Positions 15,149-24,358 of a DNA stretch of 64,000 bases are shown here, one piece after another. Below the pieces are notes generated by a model. It was not told where the DNA came from and ran no database searches. It saw nothing but the letters and a program-made list of their open reading frames with translations. Position 1 is the first letter of the stretch; each line of letters begins with the position of its first letter. Position numbers and translations under genes: made by a program. The stretch is from Anaerostipes sp. (GTDB lineage Bacteria; Bacillota; Clostridia; Lachnospirales; Lachnospiraceae): contig NZ_JAGZSD010000010.1 of the NCBI RefSeq assembly GCF_018381315.1, positions 40,783-104,782 on the forward strand, given 5' to 3'.

Positions 15149-17731
15149 ATGAATATTAATAAGTTTACTCAGAAGTCGATAGAAGCAGTGAATCAGTGTG
15201 AAAAAATTGCTTATGACGGACAAAACCAGGAAATTGACCAGGAACATTTATTATATAGCCTGCTGACTATAGAGGACAGTTTGATTTTAAGCCTTTTGGA
15301 GAAGATGAATGTAAATAAGGATTCCTTCTTATCCCAGGTGCAGGAACTGCTTCAGAAGAAACCAAAGGTTTCCGGCGGCCAGGTATATATGAGCCAGGCA
15401 CTGAACCAGGTACTGCTGGCAGGTGAGGACGAGATGAAAGCCATGGGAGATGAGTATGTCTCTGTGGAACATCTGTTTCTGGCTATGATTAAAAAGCCAA
15501 ACAGCTCTGTAAAAGAACTGTTCCGCGGATACGGCATCACCAGAGACCGTTTTTTGGAGGTTTTATCACAGGTAAGAGGAGATAAAAAGGTAACCAGCGA
15601 TAATCCGGAAGCTACCTATGACACTTTGGAGAAATACGGATATGATCTGGTAAAGCGCGCCAGAGAGCAGAAGCTTGACCCGGTAATCGGAAGGGACAGC
15701 GAGATCAGAAATGTTGTCCGCATTCTTTCCAGGAAGAGCAAGAACAATCCGGTGCTTATCGGAGAGCCGGGAGTTGGTAAGACTGCAGTAGTCGAAGGAC
15801 TTGCCCAGAGGATTGTCCGCGGGGATGTGCCGGAACAGCTGAAGGACAAGACCATTTTCTCTCTGGATATGGGATCCCTTGTGGCAGGAGCCAAATACAG
15901 AGGAGAGTTTGAGGAGAGGCTGAAAGCAGTTCTTGAGGAAGTTAAGCAGAGTGAAGGCCAGATTATCCTCTTTATTGACGAACTGCATACAATCGTAGGG
16001 GCAGGAAAAACAGAGGGATCCATGGATGCAGGAAATATGCTGAAGCCGATGCTTGCCAGAGGTGAGCTGCACTGCATTGGAGCGACCACTCTGGATGAGT
16101 ACCGCCAGTATATTGAAAAAGATGCGGCTCTGGAGCGCAGGTTCCAGCCGGTTATGGTAGATGAGCCCACAGTGGAAGACACCATTTCCATTCTGAGGGG
16201 GATAAAGGAACGCTACGAAGTTTTCCATGGAGTGAAGATCACAGACGGTTCCCTGGTGGCTGCCGCAACTCTTTCCAACCGTTATATCACAGACCGTTTT
16301 CTCCCGGATAAGGCAATTGACCTGGTAGATGAGGCCTGTGCCATGATCAAGACAGAGATGAATTCTCTGCCGGCAGAACTGGATGAAGTCCAGAGAAAGA
16401 TCATGCAGATGGAGATTGAAGAAGCTGCCCTGAAAAAAGAAGATGATAATCTGAGCAGAGAACGTCTCCTGGAACTGCAGAGGGAACTGGCAGAGATGAG
16501 GGAAGACTTTAATGCTAAAAAAGCCACATGGGAAAATGAAAAATCCTCTGTGGAGCGGGTTTCAAAGCTGAGAGAAGAAATTGAATCAGTCAATAATGAA
16601 ATACAGATCGCCCAGAGAAACTATGATCTGAACAAGGCTGCAGAACTGCAGTACGGACGCCTTCCCGAGCTGAAAAAACAGCTGGAAGAGGAAGAAGAAA
16701 AAGTGAGAAAAGAAGACAGATCTATGGTCAGGGAAAGTGTCACCGACGAAGAGATTGCCAAGATCATTTCCCGCTGGACCGGAATCCCTGTGGCGAAGTT
16801 GACAGAAAGCGAGAGAAACAAAACACTTCATTTGGATGAGATCCTGCACAAAAGAGTTGTGGGACAGGACAATGCTGTGCAGCTTGTGACAGATTCCATT
16901 ATACGTTCCAAGGCAGGCATTAAGGATCCAAGCAAACCGATCGGTTCCTTCCTCTTTTTAGGTCCGACTGGTGTGGGTAAAACCGAACTTGCCAAAGCAC
17001 TGGCAGAAAGCCTGTTTGACAATGAACAGAACATCGTCCGCATTGATATGAGTGAATATATGGAGAAGCATTCTGTAGCCCGTCTGATCGGAGCGCCTCC
17101 GGGATATGTAGGATATGAGGAGGGCGGCCAGCTGACAGAAGCAGTCAGAAGAAAACCATATTCTGTTGTACTGTTTGATGAGGTGGAAAAGGCGCATCCT
17201 GATGTGTTCAATATTTTGCTTCAGGTGCTGGACGACGGCAGGATCACGGACTCTAAGGGAAGAACGGTAGATTTTAAAAATACAATATTGATCATGACAT
17301 CCAACATCGGTTCCACATATTTGCTGGAAGGTATTGATCAAAACGGCAATATTACAAAAGAAGCGGAAGACATGGTTATGGCAGATCTGAAGAACCATTT
17401 CCGCCCGGAATTCTTAAACCGCCTGGATGAGATGATCCTGTTTAAACCGCTGACAAAAGACAATATTACAAATATCATTGACCTGTTAGTGTCAGATCTG
17501 AATAAGCGTCTCAGCGACAAAGAATTGGCTGTGGAATTGACACCTGCTGCAAAAATCTTTGTAGCCGACAACGGTTATGATCCGATGTACGGGGCAAGGC
17601 CGTTAAAGAGGTATCTGCAGAAAAGTGTGGAGACATTGGCGGCAAGGCTTATCTTAAGTGATGGGGTCAACATGGAAGATACCATTTTGATTGATGAGCA
17701 AAACGGTGAACTTACAGCAAGAGTGAAATAA
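15149..17731 (+). CDS. clpB: ATP-dependent disaggregase chaperone ClpB
   Basis: 860 residues from the ATG at 15149 (GGAGG upstream). In order: an N-terminal Clp repeat domain; AAA1 with Walker A GEPGVGKT and Walker B ILFIDELHT; a coiled-coil middle domain around residues 400-530 rich in Glu/Lys/Leu, which separates ClpB from ClpC or ClpA; AAA2 with GPTGVGKT, the GYVGYEEGGQ pore loop and VVLFDEVEKAHPDVFN; and a C-terminal small domain. ClpB works with DnaK to rescue aggregated proteins after stress. It is monocistronic here. Confidence 0.97.
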   Translation: MNINKFTQKSIEAVNQCEKIAYDGQNQEIDQEHLLYSLLTIEDSLILSLLEKMNVNKDSFLSQVQELLQKKPKVSGGQVYMSQALNQVLLAGEDEMKAMGDEYVSVEHLFLAMIKKPNSSVKELFRGYGITRDRFLEVLSQVRGDKKVTSDNPEATYDTLEKYGYDLVKRAREQKLDPVIGRDSEIRNVVRILSRKSKNNPVLIGEPGVGKTAVVEGLAQRIVRGDVPEQLKDKTIFSLDMGSLVAGAKYRGEFEERLKAVLEEVKQSEGQIILFIDELHTIVGAGKTEGSMDAGNMLKPMLARGELHCIGATTLDEYRQYIEKDAALERRFQPVMVDEPTVEDTISILRGIKERYEVFHGVKITDGSLVAAATLSNRYITDRFLPDKAIDLVDEACAMIKTEMNSLPAELDEVQRKIMQMEIEEAALKKEDDNLSRERLLELQRELAEMREDFNAKKATWENEKSSVERVSKLREEIESVNNEIQIAQRNYDLNKAAELQYGRLPELKKQLEEEEEKVRKEDRSMVRESVTDEEIAKIISRWTGIPVAKLTESERNKTLHLDEILHKRVVGQDNAVQLVTDSIIRSKAGIKDPSKPIGSFLFLGPTGVGKTELAKALAESLFDNEQNIVRIDMSEYMEKHSVARLIGAPPGYVGYEEGGQLTEAVRRKPYSVVLFDEVEKAHPDVFNILLQVLDDGRITDSKGRTVDFKNTILIMTSNIGSTYLLEGIDQNGNITKEAEDMVMADLKNHFRPEFLNRLDEMILFKPLTKDNITNIIDLLVSDLNKRLSDKELAVELTPAAKIFVADNGYDPMYGARPLKRYLQKSVETLAARLILSDGVNMEDTILIDEQNGELTARVK

Positions 17732-17740
17732 CAGCAAAAA

Positions 17741-17781
17741 CAAAAAGGGGATATGCCAGGTGATTTGGCATATCCCCTTTG
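17741..17781. terminator. Bidirectional terminator, clpB / HAD phosphatase
   Basis: AAAGGGGATATGCCA pairs with TGGCATATCCCCTTT between convergent genes. Confidence 0.85.
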
Positions 17782-17800
17782 TTATGTATAACAAGCAGTC

Positions 17801-18631
17801 TTAGAAAGCGGAACGCTGCGGCCGTAAGAAGCCGTAGTGGTCCAGTGCATTCCAGATTCCGCGGGCATCAATATCGGTGGTCACATACTCGGCTGCGTTT
17901 TTGATGCAGTCATAAGCGTTTCCGAGGGCAATGCCGTGTCCTGCAGCTTCAAACATAGGCAGGTCGTTGGGCGCGTCTCCAAAGGCATAGCAGTCATCTG
18001 TCGGGATGTTGAAATATTCTGCAATAAAAGTGATGGCAGTTCCTTTGGATGTGCCTTCCGGAATGATCTCATAGAAAGAATCATCATTTTGGATACACTT
18101 CAGCGGAAAATCCAGAGCCTTAATCTGTTCAATAAATAAAGCCATATCCTGGGGGACATCGGGGCGGGAAAAGCAGACCAGTTTGTCAAAGGACCTCACG
18201 TGGTCCCAGCTGTATTCAATGGTCATACCGTCTGAGTTTTTGCTTACTTGGATCATAGAGGCATAATAGGGATGGAACGAAATGTCATCGTCAGTGAAGT
18301 AAGAGCAGAGACTGCCTTCAAGACAGGCCCGAATGCCGTAAGTGCCGCAGAGTTCTATGATTGCGGTCTGGATGTTCTTTGGAAGCGTCCTCTGATAAAG
18401 TATATCCCCTTTATAACGGATATCAGTACCGTTTCCGCAGAGATAACCGTCAAAATCCAGGGAAAAGAAGTCAGCGCCTACATAAGCATACGGTCTTCCC
18501 GTATTTAAGAATATTTTGTGGCCGTTGGCCTGAGCACGCTTCAGGGCCTCTCCTGCACTGGGTGGAATCTGGCCGGTTTTATTGCTGTATAAAGTCTCGT
18601 CAACATCAAAAAATAAATACTTATGTTCCAA
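17801..18631 (-). CDS. Cof-type HAD phosphatase
   Basis: 276 residues. Motif I is FFDVDETLY (DxDET instead of the common DxDGT), motif II FLNTGRPY, a Lys in the GTSKGTAI segment and motif IV FGDAPNDLPMFEAAG. The long cap region between motifs II and III identifies the Cof/IIB subgroup, which dephosphorylates sugar phosphates, nucleotides or flavin mononucleotide. The substrate is unknown. Single gene convergent with clpB. Confidence 0.88.
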   Translation of the reverse strand: MEHKYLFFDVDETLYSNKTGQIPPSAGEALKRAQANGHKIFLNTGRPYAYVGADFFSLDFDGYLCGNGTDIRYKGDILYQRTLPKNIQTAIIELCGTYGIRACLEGSLCSYFTDDDISFHPYYASMIQVSKNSDGMTIEYSWDHVRSFDKLVCFSRPDVPQDMALFIEQIKALDFPLKCIQNDDSFYEIIPEGTSKGTAITFIAEYFNIPTDDCYAFGDAPNDLPMFEAAGHGIALGNAYDCIKNAAEYVTTDIDARGIWNALDHYGFLRPQRSAF

Positions 18632-18733
18632 AAAAATACCTCCCTATCAGACTTATAATCTGTGCCGCGTTAAAAGACATGCCCAGAACAACGAAGTGTC
18701 CTAAGCATGTCCGGTACAATCTTTTGATGTCTT

Positions 18734-19219
18734 TTATTCTTCTACGGTCACAGATTTCATGACCTGTTTTTCCAATGGAGCATCAGAGTAATCAGTTGCA
18801 ACTTCTGCAAGTTTATTGACCACATCCATTCCTTCAATAACCTGTCCGAAGCCAGCGTACTGACCATCCAGGTGCGGAGAAGTTTTATGCATGATAAAGA
18901 ACTGAGAACCGGCAGAATCCGGATCCATTGCTCTTGCCATAGATAAAACGCCCGGGGTATGTTTTAAGTCGTTCTGCACTCCGTTTAAACTGAACTCACC
19001 TTTGATAGTGTGTCCCGGTCCGCCTGTACCGTTTCCGTTCGGGCATCCTCCCTGGATCATAAATCCGGAGATAATGCGGTGGAATGTCAGTCCGTCATAA
19101 AATCCTTCCTTTACGAGATTGACAAAGTTTTCGACGGTAACTGGGGCAATATCAGGGTACAATTCTGCCTTGATAACATCTCCGTTTTCCATTGTAATTG
19201 TTACGATTGGGTTTGCCAT
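18734..19219 (-). CDS. Cyclophilin-type peptidyl-prolyl isomerase
   Basis: 161 residues, the size of a minimal cytoplasmic cyclophilin with no signal peptide. Active-site segments FHRIISGFMIQGG, GVLSMARA, SAGSQFFIMH and LDGQYAGFGQV are all present, including the catalytic Arg, Phe and Gln. It should catalyse cis-trans isomerisation of prolyl bonds during folding. Single gene; nested inverted repeats (TAAAAGACAT/ATGTCTTTTA and GACATGC/GCATGTC) lie at its 3' end, 18670-18735. Confidence 0.95.
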   Translation of the reverse strand: MANPIVTITMENGDVIKAELYPDIAPVTVENFVNLVKEGFYDGLTFHRIISGFMIQGGCPNGNGTGGPGHTIKGEFSLNGVQNDLKHTPGVLSMARAMDPDSAGSQFFIMHKTSPHLDGQYAGFGQVIEGMDVVNKLAEVATDYSDAPLEKQVMKSVTVEE

Positions 19220-19393
19220 AATTCCTATTCCTTTCTATATCTTCCTATATAACTGATTATATAGCAAACCAAAAGAATGTCAATGAAGTTACAAATGTAT
19301 TAAAAATATTAAAATAAATTAATAAAAAGGGTGGCTTTTCATAACAATATCAGTATAATGAGAGATAAAGAATGTCGAATTATGGAGGATTTT

Positions 19394-20254
19394 ATGGGGT
19401 TAAGTTTTTACGAAAAGAAAAAAAAGAAAAAGAAGCTGTGGATTTTCCTGCTCGTTTTGATTATTGCTGTTCTGGGGGCGGCGTGCTGGATGTTTAAAGT
19501 AAAAAAAGAAGAGCGTCAGCAGGCAGCCGCAAAAAAGAGGGCGGAGCGGACAGTCAGGATTACGATCCCGGAAGGATATACGGCAGAACTTACAGCGCAG
19601 AAATTAGAAAAGCAGAATGTGTGCAGTGCAGAAGACTTTTTAAAGGCTGTCAATGACCTTGACGGATACTCCTACGACTGGATCAAGACGATTCCTGAAA
19701 AAGCAAAGGTTACTTATAAGCTGCAGGGATTTTTATTTCCTGACACCTATGAAGTATATAAAAACACGGATGCGAAGAAGATTGTGGGAATGATGCTGGA
19801 CAATTTTAATTCGAAATGGGAGCAGATTTCCAAAGAAAGCAAGAGTAGCCTGACCCCGTATGAGATTGTGACCCTGGCTTCGGTTGTGGAGAGGGAAGCA
19901 AAAGTGGATGCAGAATATGCAAAGATTTCCGGTGTAATATATAACCGCCTGGATAAAAAAATGAAACTGCAGATTGACGCTACAGTTCTATATCCTCTCA
20001 CAAAAGGCAAATATAATAAGAAGAGAACGCTGTATAAGGATCTGGAAGTGGATTCACCATATAATACGTACAAATACCAGGGGCTGCCTGCGGGGCCGAT
20101 CTGCAATCCGGGAACCAACGCACTCAGTGCGGCAGTTTCTCCGCAGAAGAATTCCTATCTCTATTACCATACGGATAAAACAGGAAATGGAACTCATATT
20201 TTCTCAGAAACTTTCAGCCAGCACCAGAAATCATTAGAAAATCAGTCAAAATAG
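19394..20254 (+). CDS. mltG: Endolytic murein transglycosylase MltG (YceG-like)
   Basis: 286 residues from the ATG at 19394, picked because GGAGG lies five bases upstream; earlier in-frame ATGs have no site. A lysine-rich cytoplasmic start is followed by one transmembrane helix (residues 15-35). The extracellular part has a LysM-like region (IPEGYTAELTAQKL), then the YceG core LQGFLFPDTYEVY and the catalytic segment LASVVEREAK with the active glutamate about residue 166, then GVIYNRL and LQIDATVLYPL. MltG cleaves nascent glycan strands and limits their length. Confidence 0.92.
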   Translation: MGLSFYEKKKKKKKLWIFLLVLIIAVLGAACWMFKVKKEERQQAAAKKRAERTVRITIPEGYTAELTAQKLEKQNVCSAEDFLKAVNDLDGYSYDWIKTIPEKAKVTYKLQGFLFPDTYEVYKNTDAKKIVGMMLDNFNSKWEQISKESKSSLTPYEIVTLASVVEREAKVDAEYAKISGVIYNRLDKKMKLQIDATVLYPLTKGKYNKKRTLYKDLEVDSPYNTYKYQGLPAGPICNPGTNALSAAVSPQKNSYLYYHTDKTGNGTHIFSETFSQHQKSLENQSK

Positions 20255-20527
20255 ACAAAAGACACTGTTATTTTTTGGACAAGATTTTTATATAAAAAAA
20301 TGATTCATAAAGTACTAAAAAAAATACGAAGAAATTTGGGCAAAATCCTTTAAAAACCCGCTTAAATGATGTAGAATAAAGCTGTATGCAGGATTGTATA
20401 CAGTTTTATTTTGTTCTAAACAACGGTCTCGTTGTTGTGATAACATCCTGTCTCCGCTGGAAGGAGCAGGGGAAAACTTAAGTGTAGATTGTTAATATTT
20501 ACACAAGATTTTTTAGGAGGAAGAAAC

Positions 20528-23500
20528 ATGGCAAGAAAAATGAAAACCATGGATGGTAACACAGCCGCAGCACACGTATCTTATGCGTTTACTGAAACAG
20601 CTGCAATCTATCCGATTACACCATCCTCACCAATGGCAGAGTCTACAGACCAGTGGGCAACACAGGGTAAGAAAAATATTTTCGGACATCCTGTAAAATT
20701 AGTTGAAATGCAGTCAGAGGCCGGAGCAGCGGGAACTGTTCATGGATCTCTTGCAGCAGGTGCATTGACAACTACATACACTGCATCTCAGGGATTATTA
20801 CTGATGATTCCTAACATGTATAAGATCGCAGGTGAGTTAATGCCTTGTGTATTTGATGTATCTGCACGTGCAATCGCATCTCATGCACTGAATATCTTTG
20901 GTGATCATTCTGACGTTTACGCTTGTCGCCAGACAGGTTTTGCAATGCTTTGCAGCTCCAGCGTTCAGGAAGTTATGGACTTAGGCGCTGTTGCTCATTT
21001 ATCTACAATCAAGGGAAGCGTTCCTGTTCTTCATTTCTTCGATGGATTCAGAACATCTCATGAGATCCAGAAGATCGAAATGTGGGACAACGAAGATCTT
21101 GCAGACATGGTAGATTATGATGCTCTTGAAAAGTTCAGAGCTAACGCTTTGAATCCGGAACATCCGGTTCTCCGCGGATCTGCTCAGAATCCAGATATCT
21201 TCTTCCAGGCAAGAGAAGCATGCAATAAATACTACGATGCATTCCCGGCAATTGTTGAAGATTACATGAACCAGGTAAATGCTAAGATCGGTACAGATTA
21301 CAAATTATTCAACTACTACGGAGCTGCTGACGCAGAATCTGTTATTATCGCAATGGGATCTGTATGTGAGACAATCGATGAGACAATCGATTACTTAACA
21401 GCAAAAGGTGAAAAAGTCGGTGTTGTTAAAGTAAGACTTTACAGGCCATTCGTAGCTGAGAAATTACTCGAAGTTATCCCAGAGACTGTTAAAACAATCA
21501 ACGTTTTAGACAGAACAAAAGAACCGGGATCTCTTGGAGAGCCATTATACTTAGATGTTGTTTCTGCATTAAGAGGAACAAAATTCGAACAGGTGACAAT
21601 CAACGGAGGACGTTACGGATTAGGTTCCAAAGATACAACTCCTGCTGATATCATCTCTGTATTCAATAACAAAGATAAGAAAGAATTCACAGTTGCAATC
21701 AACGATGATGTAACAAACTTATCTCTTGAAAGAGGAGAAGCTGTTTCTTCTACACCGGAAAGCACAGTAAGCTGTAAGTTCTGGGGTCTTGGAGCAGATG
21801 GTACTGTTGGTGCCAACAAGAACTCTATCAAGATCATCGGTGACCACACAGATAAATATGCTCAGGCATACTTTGATTATGATTCTAAGAAATCAGGCGG
21901 TGTTACAATTTCCCACTTACGTTTCGGAGATGACCCGATCAAAGCAACATACCTGATCAACAAGGCTGATTTCGTTGCATGTCACTGTGCTCCGTACATG
22001 ACAAAATACAACATGGTTCAGGACTTAAAAGACGGCGGAACATTCCTGCTGAACTGCAGCTGGCCGGTAGAAGAGATCGGAGATCACCTTCCGGGACAGG
22101 TAAAAGCTTACATGGCTAAACATAACATTAAGTTCTATGTGATCGACGGTATTAAGATCGGTAAAGAAATCGGACTTGGCGGACGTATCAACACAGTGCT
22201 TCAGTCTGCATTCTTCAAATTATCAGGAATCATTCCGGAAGCAGATGCAATCCAGTACATGAAAGACGCTGCTACAGCTTCTTACAGCAAAAAGGGTGAT
22301 CACATCGTTAAGATGAACCATGATGCAATCGAAGCTGGTGCCAAGAGTGTCGTAGAAGTTCCGGTTCCTGCTGAATGGGCTGACTGCGGAGAAGAAAGCT
22401 TACTGCATCCGGTATCAGGAGACAGAAAAGATCTTGTTGATTACGTTAACAATATCCAGAATGCTGTCAACGGACAGATTGGTAATTCCTTAAAGGTAAG
22501 CGACTTAGTTCCTTATGCTGACGGACATATGCCTCAGGGATCTGCTGCATACGAAAAACGTGGAGTTGCTGTAGATGTTCCTACATGGAATCCGGATAAC
22601 TGTATCCAGTGTAACTTCTGTGCTTATGTATGTCCTCATGCAGTAATCCGTCCGGTTGCAATGACAGAAGCAGAACTTGCTGCAGCACCGGAAGCTACAA
22701 AATCTCTTCCGATGACTGGAATGCCGGATTACAAATTTGTAATGACAACAACAGTTCTTGACTGTACAGGATGTGGATCTTGTGCAAATGTCTGCCCAGG
22801 AAAGAAAGGCGAAAAAGCCCTCACTATGGTATCTCTGGACAGCATGAAAGATCAGCAGGAAGTATACAACTACGGACAGTCTTTACCTGTAAAAGAAGAT
22901 ATCTTCGACAAATTCAAACCAGAATCTGTTAAGGGAAGCCAGTTCAAGAAACCTCTCCTTGAGTTCTCCGGAGCTTGTGCAGGATGTGGTGAGACACCAT
23001 ATGCAAAACTGATCACTCAGTTATTTGGTGAAAGAATGTACATCGCCAATGCAACAGGATGTTCTTCTATCTGGGGTGGTTCTTCACCTGCAACACCTTA
23101 CACAGTAAACAGAGAAGGACAGGGACCGGCTTGGTCAAACTCTCTGTTTGAAGATAATGCTGAGTTTGGTTTAGGTATGTTCACAGGACAGACTACACTG
23201 AGAGAGCAGACAAAAGAAAAAGTTGCTGCTCTGGCAGAGACAACAGGAAATGCAGATGTAAAAGCAGCTGCAGCTGAATATTTAGATACTTTTACAGACG
23301 GCAAGAAAAACGGAACAGCTACTAAGAAGTTAGTTGCAGCGTTAGAGGCATGTGGATGTGAAGAAGGCAAAGAGATTCTTAAGATGAAAGATTACTTATC
23401 TAAGAAATCTCAGTGGATCTTCGGCGGTGACGGATGGGCTTACGACATCGGATTCGGCGGTGTTGACCATGTACTTGCAAGCGGTGAAGATGTAAACATC

Positions 23501-24052
23501 TTTGTATTCGACACAGAAGTTTACTCTAACACTGGCGGTCAGGCATCCAAAGCTACACCGGCAGGAGCAATCGCTCAGTTCGCAGCAGCTGGTAAGGCTG
23601 TGAAGAAGAAAGACCTTGCAGCAATCGCAATGAGCTACGGATATGTATATGTTGCTCAGATTTCTATGGGTGCTGATTACAATCAGACAGTCAAAGCAAT
23701 CGCAGAGGCAGAAGCTTATCCGGGACCTTCACTGATCATCGCTTACGCTCCATGTATCAACCATGGTATCAAGGGCGGAATGAGCATTGCTCAGTCTGAA
23801 GAAAAGAAAGCAGTTACATCAGGATACTGGAATTTATTCCGTTTCAACCCTGAATTAGCTGAAGATGGAAAGAATCCATTCTCATTAGATTCTAAAGAGC
23901 CTACAACAGAGTACAATGACTTCATCATGGGTGAGGTTCGTTACAATGCTCTTGCTCGTCAGAATCCAGAAAGAGCAAAAGAACTGTTTGAGCAGGCTGA
24001 AAAGAATGCCAAAGAAAAATTTGCTCGTTTGAAAGAATTAGCAGATAAATAA
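20528..24052 (+). CDS. nifJ: Pyruvate:ferredoxin (flavodoxin) oxidoreductase
   Basis: 1174 residues from the ATG at 20528 (AGGAGGAAGAAAC upstream), the full single-chain form with all domains. The N-terminal domain has the YPITPSSPMAE motif; two 4Fe-4S clusters are bound by CIQCNFCAYVCP and CTGCGSCANVCP; the C-terminal TPP domain includes GDGWAYDIG and NTGGQASKATP, and a proximal cluster uses CAGCGETPY. It converts pyruvate and CoA into acetyl-CoA, CO2 and reduced ferredoxin. Codon use is noticeably optimised, fitting a highly expressed gene. The 270-base leader upstream holds no other gene. Confidence 0.97.
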   Translation: MARKMKTMDGNTAAAHVSYAFTETAAIYPITPSSPMAESTDQWATQGKKNIFGHPVKLVEMQSEAGAAGTVHGSLAAGALTTTYTASQGLLLMIPNMYKIAGELMPCVFDVSARAIASHALNIFGDHSDVYACRQTGFAMLCSSSVQEVMDLGAVAHLSTIKGSVPVLHFFDGFRTSHEIQKIEMWDNEDLADMVDYDALEKFRANALNPEHPVLRGSAQNPDIFFQAREACNKYYDAFPAIVEDYMNQVNAKIGTDYKLFNYYGAADAESVIIAMGSVCETIDETIDYLTAKGEKVGVVKVRLYRPFVAEKLLEVIPETVKTINVLDRTKEPGSLGEPLYLDVVSALRGTKFEQVTINGGRYGLGSKDTTPADIISVFNNKDKKEFTVAINDDVTNLSLERGEAVSSTPESTVSCKFWGLGADGTVGANKNSIKIIGDHTDKYAQAYFDYDSKKSGGVTISHLRFGDDPIKATYLINKADFVACHCAPYMTKYNMVQDLKDGGTFLLNCSWPVEEIGDHLPGQVKAYMAKHNIKFYVIDGIKIGKEIGLGGRINTVLQSAFFKLSGIIPEADAIQYMKDAATASYSKKGDHIVKMNHDAIEAGAKSVVEVPVPAEWADCGEESLLHPVSGDRKDLVDYVNNIQNAVNGQIGNSLKVSDLVPYADGHMPQGSAAYEKRGVAVDVPTWNPDNCIQCNFCAYVCPHAVIRPVAMTEAELAAAPEATKSLPMTGMPDYKFVMTTTVLDCTGCGSCANVCPGKKGEKALTMVSLDSMKDQQEVYNYGQSLPVKEDIFDKFKPESVKGSQFKKPLLEFSGACAGCGETPYAKLITQLFGERMYIANATGCSSIWGGSSPATPYTVNREGQGPAWSNSLFEDNAEFGLGMFTGQTTLREQTKEKVAALAETTGNADVKAAAAEYLDTFTDGKKNGTATKKLVAALEACGCEEGKEILKMKDYLSKKSQWIFGGDGWAYDIGFGGVDHVLASGEDVNIFVFDTEVYSNTGGQASKATPAGAIAQFAAAGKAVKKKDLAAIAMSYGYVYVAQISMGADYNQTVKAIAEAEAYPGPSLIIAYAPCINHGIKGGMSIAQSEEKKAVTSGYWNLFRFNPELAEDGKNPFSLDSKEPTTEYNDFIMGEVRYNALARQNPERAKELFEQAEKNAKEKFARLKELADK

Positions 24053-24068
24053 AAAGCAGTTACGAAAA

Positions 24069-24107
24069 AGGCAGGTGCACTGAATAACTCAGTGCACCTG
24101 TTTTTTT
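24069..24107 (+). terminator. nifJ terminator
   Basis: CAGGTGCACTGA pairs with TCAGTGCACCTG, followed by seven Ts. Confidence 0.9.
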
Positions 24108-24109
24108 GT

Positions 24110-24242
24110 TGCATAGGAAATTCCTTCAGAATCCCCTATGCAATAAAAAGCACTCCGTGCAGGATGCGCACAAATGCACAGAGAAATTATTTGCCTGTGG
24201 CAAATCGCATTTGGCGCGCAAAGTGAACAAGCCCACTTTGTT
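24110..24242. repeat. Intergenic repeat, copy B (fullest copy)
   Basis: Begins right after the nifJ terminator: TTGCATAGG and CCTATGCAA form an inverted repeat, then AATAAAAAGCACTCCG, GAGAAATTAT, GGCAAATC, CATTTGGC, CGCAAAGTGAACAAGCCC and CACTTTGTT. Copy A (4242-4352) shares the second half and copy C (12059-12134) shares the first half and the last block. Confidence 0.65.
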
Positions 24243-24358
24243 CTAATGTTTAACCTTGATTTTACAAGGATTTAACATTATTCTCCACAAAAATCATGTA
24301 AAATAAAATTGCTGTTAAATTACAGTGAAATGATTGTGAGACAAAGGAGAATAAAAAT

